Positions 1 to 7,822 of a stretch of 64,000 nucleotides of DNA are shown here, piece after piece (the first letter of the stretch is position 1; the number at the start of each line of letters is the position of its first letter). The DNA is from Pseudomonas oryzagri. GTDB lineage: Bacteria > Pseudomonadota > Gammaproteobacteria > Pseudomonadales > Pseudomonadaceae. The position numbers were made by a program, and so were the translations under genes. Under the pieces are notes generated by a model. It did no database searches, was not told where the DNA came from, and was given only the letters and a program-made list of their open reading frames with translations. The stretch spans positions 90,089 through 154,088 of the forward strand of contig NZ_JAJHPU010000025.1 of NCBI RefSeq assembly GCF_020831405.1, written 5' to 3'.

Positions 1-728
1 TGGTGGTGCTGCTCGGCTTCGTCGTCGCCAAGCTGCTCGACACGCTGCTATCCAAGCTGCTGGCCAAGCTTGGTCTGGACCGCCTGATGACGGGGGCGGG
101 CCTGACCCGTCTGCTGGAGCGCGGTGGCATCCATGCGCCGGTGTCGACCTTGGTGGGTAAGGTCGTGTACTGGTTCGTCCTGCTGGTGTTCCTGGTTTCG
201 GCAGCCGAGTCGCTGGGCCTGCAGCGTGTCTCGGCGACGCTCGATCTGTTGGCGCTGTACCTGCCCAAGGTGTTCGGCGCGGCCCTGGTGCTGCTGGCGG
301 GTGTGCTGCTGGCGCAACTGGCCAGCGGTCTGGTGCGAGGCGCTGCCGATGGGGTCGGCCTCGAGTATGGCAGCAGCCTGGGGCGGATTGCCCAGGGGCT
401 GGTGATCATCATCAGCATTTCGGTGGCCATCGGTCAGCTCGAAGTGAAGACCGATCTGCTCAACACCGTGATCGCCATTGTGCTTGCCTCGGTCGGCCTG
501 GCGCTGGCGCTGGCGCTGGGGCTGGGCAGTCGCGAGGTGGTCGGACAGATCATCGCCGGCATCTACTTGCGTGAGCTCTATGAGGTCGGCCAGCAGATCC
601 GCGTCGGCGAGGTCGAGGGGGTGATCGAGGAAATTGGCACCGTCAAGACCATCCTGCTCACCGATGAGGGCGAGTTGGTCACGCTGTGCAACCGTCTGCT
701 GCTGGCACGGCGTGTCAGCAGTCGCTGA
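1..728 (+). CDS. cmpX: CmpX-like cytoplasmic membrane protein / MscS-related channel (5' truncated by window edge)
   Basis: The left edge cuts off the start; the frame is open from base 3 and gives 241 residues. The protein is very hydrophobic, with helices at about residues 55-66, 78-110, 130-145 and 150-175, followed by a glycine/alanine-rich stretch (LGLGSREVVGQ, about 173-183) and a soluble tail with a VGEVEGVIEEIG segment. That order of pore-like helix then small beta domain is typical of the MscS superfamily. The position directly upstream of sigX and oprF matches cmpX of Pseudomonas, a conserved inner-membrane protein linked to SigX activity and envelope tension. The symbol rests on synteny plus the MscS-like tail; gating function is inferred. 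Confidence 0.85.
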   Translation, partial: VVLLGFVVAKLLDTLLSKLLAKLGLDRLMTGAGLTRLLERGGIHAPVSTLVGKVVYWFVLLVFLVSAAESLGLQRVSATLDLLALYLPKVFGAALVLLAGVLLAQLASGLVRGAADGVGLEYGSSLGRIAQGLVIIISISVAIGQLEVKTDLLNTVIAIVLASVGLALALALGLGSREVVGQIIAGIYLRELYEVGQQIRVGEVEGVIEEIGTVKTILLTDEGELVTLCNRLLLARRVSSR

Positions 729-838
729 GGTGGGATTTCCCGGCGCGCTTTCTGCTAAATTAGCCGGTCATTCTTTGCCAGCTGCGCGCTGATGTGTGGC
801 TGGCGATCATCTATCCGATCGCGATCGGTCTGCCTCGT

Positions 839-1429
839 TTGAACAAGCCGCACTCACTGCCTCAGCGCTACGATCCCCACGAGCTCACCGACGAGGAGTT
901 GGTGCAGCGCGCGCACGTCGAGCTGTTTCATGTCACGCGCGCCTACGAAGAGTTGATGCGCCGCTACCAGCGCACGCTATTCAACGTTTGCGCACGCTAT
1001 CTGGGCAATGAACGGGATGCGGACGATGTCTGCCAGGAAGTCATGCTCAAGGTGCTTTATGGCCTGAAGAACTTCGAAGGCAAGTCGAAGTTCAAGACCT
1101 GGCTTTATAGCATCACCTACAACGAATGCATCACCCAGTATCGCAAGGACCGGCGCAAGCGGCGCCTGCTCGATGCGTTGAGTCTCGATCCGCAGGAAGA
1201 GGCTTCCGAGGAGCGGGCGCCGAAGGTCGAAGAGCGAGGTGGACTGGATCGCTGGCTGGTACATGTCAATCCGATCGATCGGGAAATCCTGGTGCTGCGT
1301 TTTGTCGCAGAGCTGGAGTTCCAGGAGATCGCCGATATCATGCGCATGGGTCTGAGTGCCACTAAGATGCGCTACAAGCGCGCGCTGGATCGCTTGCGCG
1401 AGAAATTTGCGGACTCTGCCGCAGAGTGA
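839..1429 (+). CDS. sigX: ECF RNA polymerase sigma factor SigX
   Basis: Extracytoplasmic-function sigma factor that in pseudomonads drives oprF and membrane/fatty-acid homeostasis genes. The chosen start is TTG at 839 (LNKPHSLPQRYDP), giving 196 residues, the usual SigX length; a GTG at 794 would add 15 residues with no family match. Region 2 is seen in DADDVCQEVMLKVLYGLKNFEGKSKFKTWLY-type sequence (about residues 60-90), and the sigma-4 helix-turn-helix in LEFQEIADIMRMGLSATKMRYKRAL near the C-terminus. The gene lies between cmpX and oprF, as in other Pseudomonas. No strong Shine-Dalgarno precedes the TTG, so translation may be weak. No adjacent anti-sigma gene is present. Confidence 0.93.
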   Translation: MNKPHSLPQRYDPHELTDEELVQRAHVELFHVTRAYEELMRRYQRTLFNVCARYLGNERDADDVCQEVMLKVLYGLKNFEGKSKFKTWLYSITYNECITQYRKDRRKRRLLDALSLDPQEEASEERAPKVEERGGLDRWLVHVNPIDREILVLRFVAELEFQEIADIMRMGLSATKMRYKRALDRLREKFADSAAE

Positions 1430-1534
1430 ATTTCTGAGAAAAATGCTTGTCTCACTGGTGCTGTGTTAAACTTTGTGCTTGGCTGCATATCGTAAAGGGG
1501 CAGCTTTAAATTTACCTTGCTGGGGATTTAACGG

Positions 1535-2512
1535 ATGAAACTGAAAAACACCTTGAGCGTAGTTATCGGTTCGCTGATCGCCGCTTCTTCCATCACTGCA
1601 ATGGCTCAGGGCCAGGGCGCAGTGGAGGCAGAGGGCTTTGCCAAGTACTACGAGCCTGACACTCAAACCGGTCTGGACGAAGGTGCGCTCTACGGTGCCG
1701 GTATCGGTTACTTCCTGACCGACGATGTGTCGCTCAATCTGTCGCATGGTGTCTACGACGGTGTGGATGTCGATGGGCATGCTGCCGCCAAGCGCAATAT
1801 CGAGGGTGAGCTGAGCTCCCTCGATGCCGTCTACCACTTCGGCGAGCCGGGCATCGGTCTGCGTCCCTACGTTTCCGCTGGTGCCGCTCACCAGAGCATT
1901 GGTCAGGCCGATCGCGGCGGTCGTAACCACAGCACCTTCGCCAACCTGGGTGCTGGCCTGAAGTACTACTTCACCGACAACTTCTTCGCCAAGGCCGGTG
2001 TTGATGGCATGCACAACCTCGACGAGGGCGACTCCGAGTGGATGGCTGGCGTGGGCGTCGGCGTGAACTTCGGTGGCGGCGGTGCCCCGGCACCGGCTCC
2101 GGTTGCCGAAGTGGCTCCGGTTGCCGAGCCTGCTCCGGTTGCTGAGCCGGTGCCGGAAGTCGTGCGCGTCGAGCTGGACGTGAAGTTCGACTTCGACAAG
2201 GCCAAGGTGAAGTCCGAAAGCTACGGTGACATCAAGAACCTGGCTGACTTCATGAACCAGTACCCGCAGACCTCCACCACTGTTGAGGGTCACACCGACT
2301 CCGTCGGCACCGACGCCTACAACCAGAAGCTGTCCGAGCGCCGCGCAGCCGCCGTGCGCGACGTGCTGGTGAACCAGTACGGTGTTGACGCCGGTCGCGT
2401 GGATTCCGTCGGTTACGGCGAATCCCGTCCGGTCGCTGACAATGCCACCGACGCCGGTCGCGCCGTGAACCGTCGCGTGGAAGCCGAAGTGGAAGCCCAG
2501 GTTCAGCAGTAA
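1535..2512 (+). CDS. oprF: Major outer-membrane porin OprF (OmpA family)
   Basis: Structural outer-membrane protein and general porin. A signal peptide (about 1-24, ending ITAMA) precedes an N-terminal beta-barrel domain (about 25-175). A Pro/Ala/Val/Glu linker follows (about 185-215, repeated PVAE/PAPVAEP units), then a C-terminal OmpA peptidoglycan-binding domain with VEGHTDSVGTDAYNQKLSERRA and the closing NRRVEAEV motif. Length is 325 residues, against about 350 in P. aeruginosa; the linker has none of the four cysteines of the P. aeruginosa protein. A GGGGA Shine-Dalgarno lies 8 bases before the ATG. The gene follows sigX, which is known to control it, and ends in a strong terminator. Confidence 0.96.
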   Translation: MKLKNTLSVVIGSLIAASSITAMAQGQGAVEAEGFAKYYEPDTQTGLDEGALYGAGIGYFLTDDVSLNLSHGVYDGVDVDGHAAAKRNIEGELSSLDAVYHFGEPGIGLRPYVSAGAAHQSIGQADRGGRNHSTFANLGAGLKYYFTDNFFAKAGVDGMHNLDEGDSEWMAGVGVGVNFGGGGAPAPAPVAEVAPVAEPAPVAEPVPEVVRVELDVKFDFDKAKVKSESYGDIKNLADFMNQYPQTSTTVEGHTDSVGTDAYNQKLSERRAAAVRDVLVNQYGVDAGRVDSVGYGESRPVADNATDAGRAVNRRVEAEVEAQVQQ

Positions 2513-2531
2513 TCTGCTCGATCTGGCAAAG

Positions 2532-2563
2532 AAAAACCCGGCCTAGGCCGGGTTTTTCTTTTT
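2532..2563 (+). terminator. Rho-independent terminator of oprF
   Basis: A perfect GC-rich inverted repeat (AAAAACCCGGCC / GGCCGGGTTTTT, with TA at its centre) is followed by TTTTTCTTTTTC. It lies 19 bases after the oprF stop. The A-rich 5' arm lets it also work leftwards, against folD transcripts arriving from the right. Confidence 0.92.
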
Positions 2564-2612
2564 CTGCGTCTTGCGATTCGAGCTGCTTGTCGAGGCGCGT
2601 GTTCCGCGGGCT

Positions 2613-3467
2613 TTAGTCGTGAAGCTTCTCCGCGGCGTAGAGGGTGTTTTCCAGCAGGCAGGCACGGGTCATCGGGCCGACACCGCCCGGGACGGGAGTG
2701 ATCCAGCTGGCGCGCGCGGCGGCCGGCTCGAATTCGACGTCGCCAACCAGGCGGCCGTCTGCCAAGCGGTTGATGCCGACATCGATGACGATGGCGCCTT
2801 CCTTGATCCATTCGCCCTTGACCAGGCCGGGTTTGCCGACGGCGACCACCACGATGTCGGCCTGGCGCACGTGGGTGGGCAGGTCGTGGGTGAAGCGGTG
2901 GGTCACCGTTGTGGTGCAGCCGGCCAGCAGCAGTTCCAGGGCCATCGGTCTGCCGACGATGTTGGAGGCGCCGACCACGACCGCATGCAGGCCATGCAGG
3001 TCCTTACCGGTGCTGTGCAGCAGGGTCATGATGCCTTTCGGGGTGCAGGGCTGGAGCACCGGCATGCGCTGGGCGAGGCGGCCGATATTGAACGGATGGA
3101 AACCATCCACGTCCTTGTCGGGATGGATGCGCTCCAGCAGCTGGGACGCGTCCAGGTGGGCGGGTAGGGGGAGTTGGACCAGGATGCCGTCGACGCTCGG
3201 ATCCTCATTGAGGTCGTCGATCAGCTTCAGGAGGGCGCTCTGCGAGGTGTTGCTGTCCAGATCGTAGGCGCGGGAGATGAAACCGACCTCTTCGCAGTCC
3301 TTGCGTTTGTGGGCCACGTAAACCTGCGAGGCGGGGTCGCTGCCGACCAGAATGACGGCCAGGCCGGGGATGCGTTGCCCTTGCTGGCCGCGTTCGGTCA
3401 CGCGCTGGGCAATCTGTTGGCGGAGGCGGGCGGCGATGGCTTTGCCGTCGATCAGTTGTGCGGTCAT
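2613..3467 (-). CDS. folD: Bifunctional methylene-THF dehydrogenase / methenyl-THF cyclohydrolase
   Basis: Interconverts 5,10-methylene-, methenyl- and 10-formyl-tetrahydrofolate using NADP, supplying one-carbon units for purine, Met-tRNA and thymidylate synthesis in the cytosol. At 284 residues it has the normal length. The catalytic pair is seen as YVAHKRK with Tyr50 and Lys54, and the folate loop as [12 protein letters not shown] (about 98-109). The Rossmann segment includes [14 protein letters not shown] (about 163-176), and [10 protein letters not shown] lies near the C-terminus. The gene converges on oprF and starts just left of the tRNA cluster. In P. aeruginosa folD is likewise beside tRNA genes, but there other genes separate it from oprF. 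Confidence 0.97.
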   Translation of the reverse strand: MTAQLIDGKAIAARLRQQIAQRVTERGQQGQRIPGLAVILVGSDPASQVYVAHKRKDCEEVGFISRAYDLDSNTSQSALLKLIDDLNEDPSVDGILVQLPLPAHLDASQLLERIHPDKDVDGFHPFNIGRLAQRMPVLQPCTPKGIMTLLHSTGKDLHGLHAVVVGASNIVGRPMALELLLAGCTTTVTHRFTHDLPTHVRQADIVVVAVGKPGLVKGEWIKEGAIVIDVGINRLADGRLVGDVEFEPAAARASWITPVPGGVGPMTRACLLENTLYAAEKLHD

Positions 3468-3598
3468 GACGCTTGGAGAACCATAAGAGTCAGTTAAGAA
3501 GGTGGGCTATTCTCGCACGGGGCGACAGTGGGGCAAAGGCAGCTCGCTGGCAAAACCGGTCGAGCGCCCTATGTGTTTGAAAATTTTCAGAAAAAATG

Positions 3599-3627
3599 TT
3601 GACGGGTAGTTCGGGTGTGGCTAACAT
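3599..3627 (+). promoter_or_regulatory. Sigma-70 promoter of the tRNA cluster (upstream candidate)
   Basis: TTGACG (3599-3604), a 17-base spacer and TAACAT (3622-3627), preceded by an AT-rich tract (about 3577-3598) resembling an UP element and followed by a GC-rich discriminator (GTGCCCCGC), as in stringently controlled stable-RNA promoters. It lies about 125 bases before the first tRNA. Confidence 0.6.
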
Positions 3628-3695
3628 GTGCCCCGCTTGACCGGCACAGCCCAGGCAGCGAGAGCTGAGCAAGGTTGGTTCGGTGGTTGGCCAAC

Positions 3696-3725
3696 TTGCT
3701 GACAATCGAAAGATTGTCATGTAAT
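3696..3725 (+). promoter_or_regulatory. Second candidate tRNA promoter overlapping a GAAA-capped hairpin
   Basis: TTGCTG (3696-3701), an 18-base spacer and TGTAAT (3720-3725) would start transcription about 20 bases before tRNA-Arg. The spacer is itself a perfect inverted repeat, GACAATC-GAAA-GATTGTC (3701-3718). It could be a proximal promoter or a hairpin in the RNA from the upstream promoter. Confidence 0.35.
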
Positions 3726-3751
3726 CCGGCTAGAGGGTTGCAGCCACAAAC

Positions 3752-3828
3752 GCGCCCGTAGCTCAGCTGGATAGAGCATCCGCCTTCTAAGCGGATGGTC
3801 GCAGGTTCGAGTCCTGCCGGGCGCGCCA
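3752..3828 (+). tRNA. tRNA-Arg (anticodon TCT)
   Basis: 77 nt with encoded CCA. Seven-pair acceptor GCGCCCG/CGGGCGC, D-arm AGCTCAGCTGGATAGAGC, anticodon loop CTTCTAA (TCT, reads AGA), T-arm GCAGG-TTCGAGT-CCTGC. First of three tRNAs in the same direction. Confidence 0.97.
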
Positions 3829-3858
3829 GTAAGGCGCTTGGTTTCAAGCAAAAATATG

Positions 3859-3934
3859 GTGGGCGTAGCTCAGTTGGTAGAGCACAGGATTGTGGCTCCT
3901 GGTGTCGTGGGTTCGATTCCCATCGTCCACCCCA
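3859..3934 (+). tRNA. tRNA-His (anticodon GTG)
   Basis: 76 nt with encoded CCA. Acceptor GTGGGCG/CGTCCAC, with an encoded G at 3858 (position -1) opposite discriminator C, the identity hallmark of tRNA-His. Anticodon loop TTGTGGC, T-arm GTGGG-TTCGATT-CCCAT. Confidence 0.97.
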
Positions 3935-3985
3935 TATTCCGAATCGCCAGGCCTAGCCTGGCGTTTTCGTTTCTGCACCGGTCGC

Positions 3986-4070
3986 GCGGACGTGGTGAAA
4001 TTGGTAGACACGCTGGATTTAGGTTCCAGTGCCGCAAGGTGTGAGAGTTCGAGTCTCTCCGTCCGCACCA
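3986..4070 (+). tRNA. tRNA-Leu (anticodon TAG)
   Basis: 85 nt class II tRNA with encoded CCA. Acceptor GCGGACG/CGTCCGC, anticodon loop TTTAGGT (TAG), a long variable arm (TGCCGCAAGGTGT) and T-arm GAGAG-TTCGAGT-CTCTC. Last of the three-tRNA cluster. Confidence 0.97.
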
Positions 4071-4176
4071 TTCCTCGCCTGGATAGATCAGCTTCCGGGT
4101 TTTTCCGCGCTGCTGCGGTTAGCGAGCATGTCGTGCTCGCACTTTCTCCGCCATTTCCTTTTCTGTCGCCGGGCGG

Positions 4177-4205
4177 GTGACTTCTCTGAAATCCCCTACT
4201 AGAAT
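4177..4205 (+). promoter_or_regulatory. Candidate sigma-70 promoter of tig
   Basis: GTGACT (4177-4182), a 17-base spacer and TAGAAT (4200-4205), about 58 bases before the tig start. The -10 is good and the -35 partial; it is the best match in the tRNA-Leu/tig gap. Confidence 0.4.
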
Positions 4206-4262
4206 GCATGCCCTATTTATGGGCCGGTAGGGCCGGCTTTGTCTGTGCAACGAGGATTACCC

Positions 4263-5573
4263 ATGCAAGTTTCTGTTGAAACCACCTCCGCTCTTGAGCG
4301 TCGCATGACCGTTGGCGTGCCTGCCGAGCGCATCGAGACCGAAGTCAACAAGCGTCTGCAGCAGACTGCCCGTCGTGCCAAGGTCCCCGGCTTCCGTCCC
4401 GGCAAGGTGCCGATGAGCATCATCCGTCAGCGCTACGAGGATTCCGCTCGCCAGGAAGCGCTGGGCGAGCTGATCCAGGCCACCTTCTACGAAGCCGTGG
4501 TGCAGGAGAAGCTGAATCCGGCCGGCGCGCCGTCCGTCGAGCCGAAAGTGTTCGAGAAGGGCCAGGCCCTGGAGTATGTCGCTACCTTCGAGGTGTTCCC
4601 GGAGTTCCAGGTAGCCGGCTTCGAATCCGTCGCGGTTGAGCGTCTGCAGGCTCAGGTGGGCGACGCCGACGTCGACAACATGCTGGAAATCCTGCGCAAG
4701 CAGAACACCCGTTTCGAGGCGGTCGAGCGCGAGGCCCAGAACGGTGATCAGCTCAACATCGATTTCGTTGGCAAGATCGATGGCGAAGTCTTCGCTGGTG
4801 GTAGCGCCAAGGGCACCCTGCTGGTGCTGGGTTCCGGCCGCATGATCCCGGGGTTCGAGGACGGCCTGGTGGGTGCCAAGGCCGGTGAAGAGCGCGTGCT
4901 GAACGTGACCTTCCCCGAGGACTACCAGAACCTCGATCTGGCCGGCAAGGCTGCCGAGTTCGCCGTGACCGTCAACGCCGTTGCCGAAGCCAAGCTGCCT
5001 GAGCTGAGCGAGGAATTCTTCGCCCTGTTCGGTGTCAAGGAAGGTGGCGTCGAGGGCTTCCGCGCAGAAGTGCGCAAGAACATGGAGCGCGAGCTGCGTC
5101 AGGCCGTCAAGTCCAAGGTCAAGAACCAGGTGATGGAAGGCCTGCTGGCCAGCAATCCGATCGAGGCGCCCAAGGCCCTGCTCGGTAACGAAGTCAACCG
5201 TCTGCGCGTGCAGGCTGTCCAGCAGTTCGGTGGCAACATCAAGCCCGAGCAACTGCCGGCCGAGCTGTTCGAAGAGCAGGCCAAGCGCCGCGTGCTGCTG
5301 GGTCTGATTGTCGCTGAGGTGGTCAAGCAATTCGAAATCAAGCCGGACGAAGCCCGCGTCCGCGCCATGATCGAGGAGATGGCTTCCGCCTACCAGGAGC
5401 CGGAGCAGGTCGTCGCCTGGTACTACAAGAACCCGCAGCAGCTGGATGAGGTTCGCTCGGTTGTTCTGGAAGAACAAGTCGTGGATACTGTCCTGCAAAA
5501 GGCTATTGTCACGGACAAGCAGGTCTCCTACGAGGAAGCGGTCAAGCCGGCAGAAGCACCCAAAGCCGAGTAA
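4263..5573 (+). CDS. tig: Trigger factor, ribosome-associated chaperone/prolyl isomerase
   Basis: Binds ribosomal protein L23 at the exit tunnel and shields nascent chains. At 436 residues it has the family length. The ribosome-binding domain comes first, with its signature GFRPGKVP at 43-50; the FKBP-type PPIase domain (about 150-240, including [16 protein letters not shown]) and the C-terminal substrate-binding helices follow. The start is the ATG at 4263 after a GAGGAT Shine-Dalgarno; an in-frame upstream extension to 4239 has no family support. It heads the tig-clpP-clpX-lon array found across proteobacteria. Confidence 0.97.
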   Translation: MQVSVETTSALERRMTVGVPAERIETEVNKRLQQTARRAKVPGFRPGKVPMSIIRQRYEDSARQEALGELIQATFYEAVVQEKLNPAGAPSVEPKVFEKGQALEYVATFEVFPEFQVAGFESVAVERLQAQVGDADVDNMLEILRKQNTRFEAVEREAQNGDQLNIDFVGKIDGEVFAGGSAKGTLLVLGSGRMIPGFEDGLVGAKAGEERVLNVTFPEDYQNLDLAGKAAEFAVTVNAVAEAKLPELSEEFFALFGVKEGGVEGFRAEVRKNMERELRQAVKSKVKNQVMEGLLASNPIEAPKALLGNEVNRLRVQAVQQFGGNIKPEQLPAELFEEQAKRRVLLGLIVAEVVKQFEIKPDEARVRAMIEEMASAYQEPEQVVAWYYKNPQQLDEVRSVVLEEQVVDTVLQKAIVTDKQVSYEEAVKPAEAPKAE

Positions 5574-5597
5574 AGACTTCCTACTTGTTAGAGTCCT

Positions 5598-5626
5598 ACA
5601 TAAGCCAGCCTCGTGCTGGCTTATGT
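5598..5626 (+). terminator. Hairpin in the tig-clpP gap
   Basis: Perfect 12-pair stem ACATAAGCCAGC / GCTGGCTTATGT with a 5-base loop, 25 bases after the tig stop. No T-run follows, so it is a partial terminator or mRNA-stabilising hairpin rather than a full stop. Confidence 0.5.
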
Positions 5627-5663
5627 GTCTAAGGACATAATAATTTTTAGGGAGTGACCAGGA

Positions 5664-6302
5664 ATGTTCCGCAATTCGTTTGACTCGCAGCTCGACGTGC
5701 AGGCCGCTGGCGGCCTGGTGCCCATGGTGATCGAGCAGTCGGCGCGCGGCGAGCGCGCATTCGACATCTACTCGCGCCTGCTCAAGGAGCGGGTGATTTT
5801 CCTGGTCGGTCCGGTCGAGGACTACATGGCCAACCTGGTAGTGGCCCAGTTGCTGTTCCTCGAGGCGGAGAATCCGGACAAGGATATTCACCTGTATATC
5901 AACTCGCCGGGTGGCTCGGTCACGGCTGGTATGTCGATCTACGACACCATGCAGTTCATCAAGCCTGATGTGTCGACCATCTGCATCGGTCAGGCCTGCA
6001 GTATGGGTGCCCTGCTGTTGGCGGGCGGTGCTGCCGGCAAGCGCTACTGCCTGCCGCATTCGCGGATGATGATCCACCAGCCGCTGGGCGGCTTTCAGGG
6101 CCAGGCCTCGGATATCGAGATCCATGCCCGCGAGATCCTCACCATCCGCGAGCGCCTGAATCGTATCCTGGCAGGCCATACCGGTCAGCCGATCGACGTG
6201 ATCGCCCGCGACACCGATCGCGACAACTTCATGAGTGGCGAGGAGGCGGTCAACTACCGTCTCATCGACCAAGTGCTGACCCGGCGCCAGTTGCCCGTCT
6301 AA
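5664..6302 (+). CDS. clpP: ATP-dependent Clp protease proteolytic subunit ClpP
   Basis: Serine protease subunit that forms the tetradecameric barrel served by ClpX and ClpA, both encoded in this window. At 212 residues it has the usual length. The catalytic triad is Ser113 (ACSMGALLL), His138 (MMIHQPLGG) and Asp187 (DTDRDNFMS), with spacing identical to E. coli ClpP (25 and 49 residues). The [10 protein letters not shown] oxyanion-hole segment lies at 81-90. The N-terminal 10-15 residues are probably removed as propeptide. The Shine-Dalgarno (GGGAG, 14 bases before the ATG) is somewhat distant. The gene sits between tig and clpX. Confidence 0.97.
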   Translation: MFRNSFDSQLDVQAAGGLVPMVIEQSARGERAFDIYSRLLKERVIFLVGPVEDYMANLVVAQLLFLEAENPDKDIHLYINSPGGSVTAGMSIYDTMQFIKPDVSTICIGQACSMGALLLAGGAAGKRYCLPHSRMMIHQPLGGFQGQASDIEIHAREILTIRERLNRILAGHTGQPIDVIARDTDRDNFMSGEEAVNYRLIDQVLTRRQLPV

Positions 6303-6316
6303 CTACTCCATGCCCC

Positions 6317-6359
6317 GGCCGGCACCGCCGGCCCGTCGCGGGGTTGAAAAACCCCGCGA
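6317..6359 (+). promoter_or_regulatory. Two tandem perfect hairpins between clpP and clpX
   Basis: The first hairpin is GGCCGGC-ACC-GCCGGCC (6317-6333). The second is a 10-pair stem TCGCGGGGTT / AACCCCGCGA closed by a GAAA tetraloop (6336-6359). No T-run follows. They lie 15-57 bases past the clpP stop and 45 bases before clpX, which suits differential stability or partial read-through of a clpPX message. Confidence 0.55.
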
Positions 6360-6403
6360 TAGTCTTCATCTTGTGTTCATGCCTACCGGATTGGATTGAT
6401 CGA

Positions 6404-7684
6404 ATGACTGACACCCGCAACGGCGAGGACACCGGCAAACTGCTCTACTGTTCCTTCTGCGGCAAGAGCCAGCACGAAGTACGCAAGCTTATTGCCGGCC
6501 CCTCGGTCTTCATCTGCGACGAGTGCGTCGACCTGTGCAACGACATCATCCGCGAGGAGGTGCAGGAGGCGCAGGCCGAGAGTAATGCCAACAAGTTGCC
6601 GGCACCCAAGGAAATCAGCGCGATCCTCGATCAGTACGTGATTGGTCAGGAGCGTGCGAAGAAGGTGCTGGCGGTTGCGGTGTACAACCACTACAAGCGT
6701 CTCAGTCAGCGTGAGAAGAAGGATGACGTCGAGCTGGGCAAGAGCAACATCCTGCTGATCGGGCCGACCGGCTCGGGCAAGACCCTGCTCGCCGAAACCT
6801 TGGCGCGCCTGCTCAACGTGCCCTTCACCATCGCCGATGCCACCACACTCACCGAGGCAGGCTATGTCGGCGAGGACGTGGAGAACATCATCCAGAAGCT
6901 CCTGCAGAAGTGCGACTACGATGTGGAGAAGGCCCAGATGGGCATCGTCTACATCGATGAGATCGACAAGATTTCCCGCAAGTCGGACAACCCCTCCATC
7001 ACTCGCGACGTCTCGGGTGAAGGCGTGCAGCAGGCGCTGCTCAAGCTGATCGAGGGCACCATCGCCTCGGTTCCGCCGCAGGGAGGGCGCAAGCATCCGC
7101 AACAGGAATTCCTGCAGGTCGACACCCGCAATATCCTGTTCATCTGCGGTGGGGCCTTCGCCGGTCTGGAAAAGGTCATCCAGAACCGTTCGACCAAGGG
7201 CGGCATCGGCTTCAGCGCCGAGGTGCGCAGCAAGGATTCCGGCAAGAAGGTCGGCGAGTCCCTGCGTGAAGTCGAGCCGGATGACCTGGTCAAGTTCGGC
7301 CTGATCCCCGAGTTTGTCGGTCGCCTGCCGGTGATCGCCACCCTCGAGGAGCTGGACGAGACGGCGCTGATGCAAATCCTCACCGAGCCGAAGAACGCGC
7401 TGACCAAGCAATATGCGCGCTTGTTCGAGATGGAGGGGGTTGAGCTGGAGTTTCGCAGCGACGCCTTGCACGCGGTGGCACGCCGGGCTCTGGAGCGCAA
7501 GACCGGTGCGCGCGGCCTGCGTTCGATCCTGGAGGGGATTCTGCTCGACACCATGTACGAAATTCCCTCGGCCGCCGACGTCAGCAAGGTGGTCATCGAC
7601 GAGAACGTCATCGAGGGTGCCTCCAAGCCGTTGCTCATCTACAAGCGGAGCGAGCAACCCGCCAAGGCTGCGCCAGACGCGTAA
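6404..7684 (+). CDS. clpX: ATP-dependent Clp protease ATP-binding subunit ClpX
   Basis: AAA+ unfoldase that recognises tagged substrates (for example ssrA) and feeds ClpP. It has 426 residues. An N-terminal zinc-binding domain with Cys16, Cys19, Cys38 and Cys41 is followed by Walker A GPTGSGKT (120-127), the GYVGE pore loop, Walker B IVYIDEID, the [15 protein letters not shown] region with the arginine-rich sensor, and the Clp C-domain. The start is the ATG at 6404 ([11 protein letters not shown]); an upstream in-frame codon at 6344 lies inside the intergenic hairpin and is unlikely. It follows clpP by 101 bases. Confidence 0.97.
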   Translation: MTDTRNGEDTGKLLYCSFCGKSQHEVRKLIAGPSVFICDECVDLCNDIIREEVQEAQAESNANKLPAPKEISAILDQYVIGQERAKKVLAVAVYNHYKRLSQREKKDDVELGKSNILLIGPTGSGKTLLAETLARLLNVPFTIADATTLTEAGYVGEDVENIIQKLLQKCDYDVEKAQMGIVYIDEIDKISRKSDNPSITRDVSGEGVQQALLKLIEGTIASVPPQGGRKHPQQEFLQVDTRNILFICGGAFAGLEKVIQNRSTKGGIGFSAEVRSKDSGKKVGESLREVEPDDLVKFGLIPEFVGRLPVIATLEELDETALMQILTEPKNALTKQYARLFEMEGVELEFRSDALHAVARRALERKTGARGLRSILEGILLDTMYEIPSAADVSKVVIDENVIEGASKPLLIYKRSEQPAKAAPDA

Positions 7685-7693
7685 GCATCCACA

Positions 7694-7720
7694 AAGGGGC
7701 CTGATGGCCCCCTTGTTCTT
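7694..7720 (+). terminator. Terminator of clpX
   Basis: AAGGGGCC-TGAT-GGCCCCCTT followed by GTTCTTT, starting 10 bases after the clpX stop. It separates clpX from the heat-shock promoter of lon. Confidence 0.7.
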
Positions 7721-7737
7721 TCTGGGGGCCGCAAGAG

Positions 7738-7766
7738 CTTGTTTTTTCCAGGCGCGCCCCCCATCT
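7738..7766 (+). promoter_or_regulatory. Candidate sigma-32 (RpoH) heat-shock promoter of lon
   Basis: CTTGTT (7738-7743), 15 bases, then CCCCATCT (7759-7766). The -10 fits the RpoH consensus CCCCATNT exactly and the -35 fits CTTGAA at 5 of 6 bases. It lies about 57 bases before the lon ATG. lon is a known RpoH target in gammaproteobacteria. Confidence 0.65.
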
Positions 7767-7822
7767 TGGAGTCATGTCCCACGCCCGCGAGCTCTAAGGC
7801 GGGCCCTGCAAGAGTTGATAGC

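Noticed and set aside
3752..4070. Integrated element attachment site at the tRNA cluster
   Set aside because: No integrase and no duplicated tRNA 3' ends were seen; the flanks are core genes.
4257..6272. 671-codon minus-strand open frame spanning tig and clpP
   Set aside because: Antisense shadow crossing two real genes and their intergenic hairpin; composition artefact.
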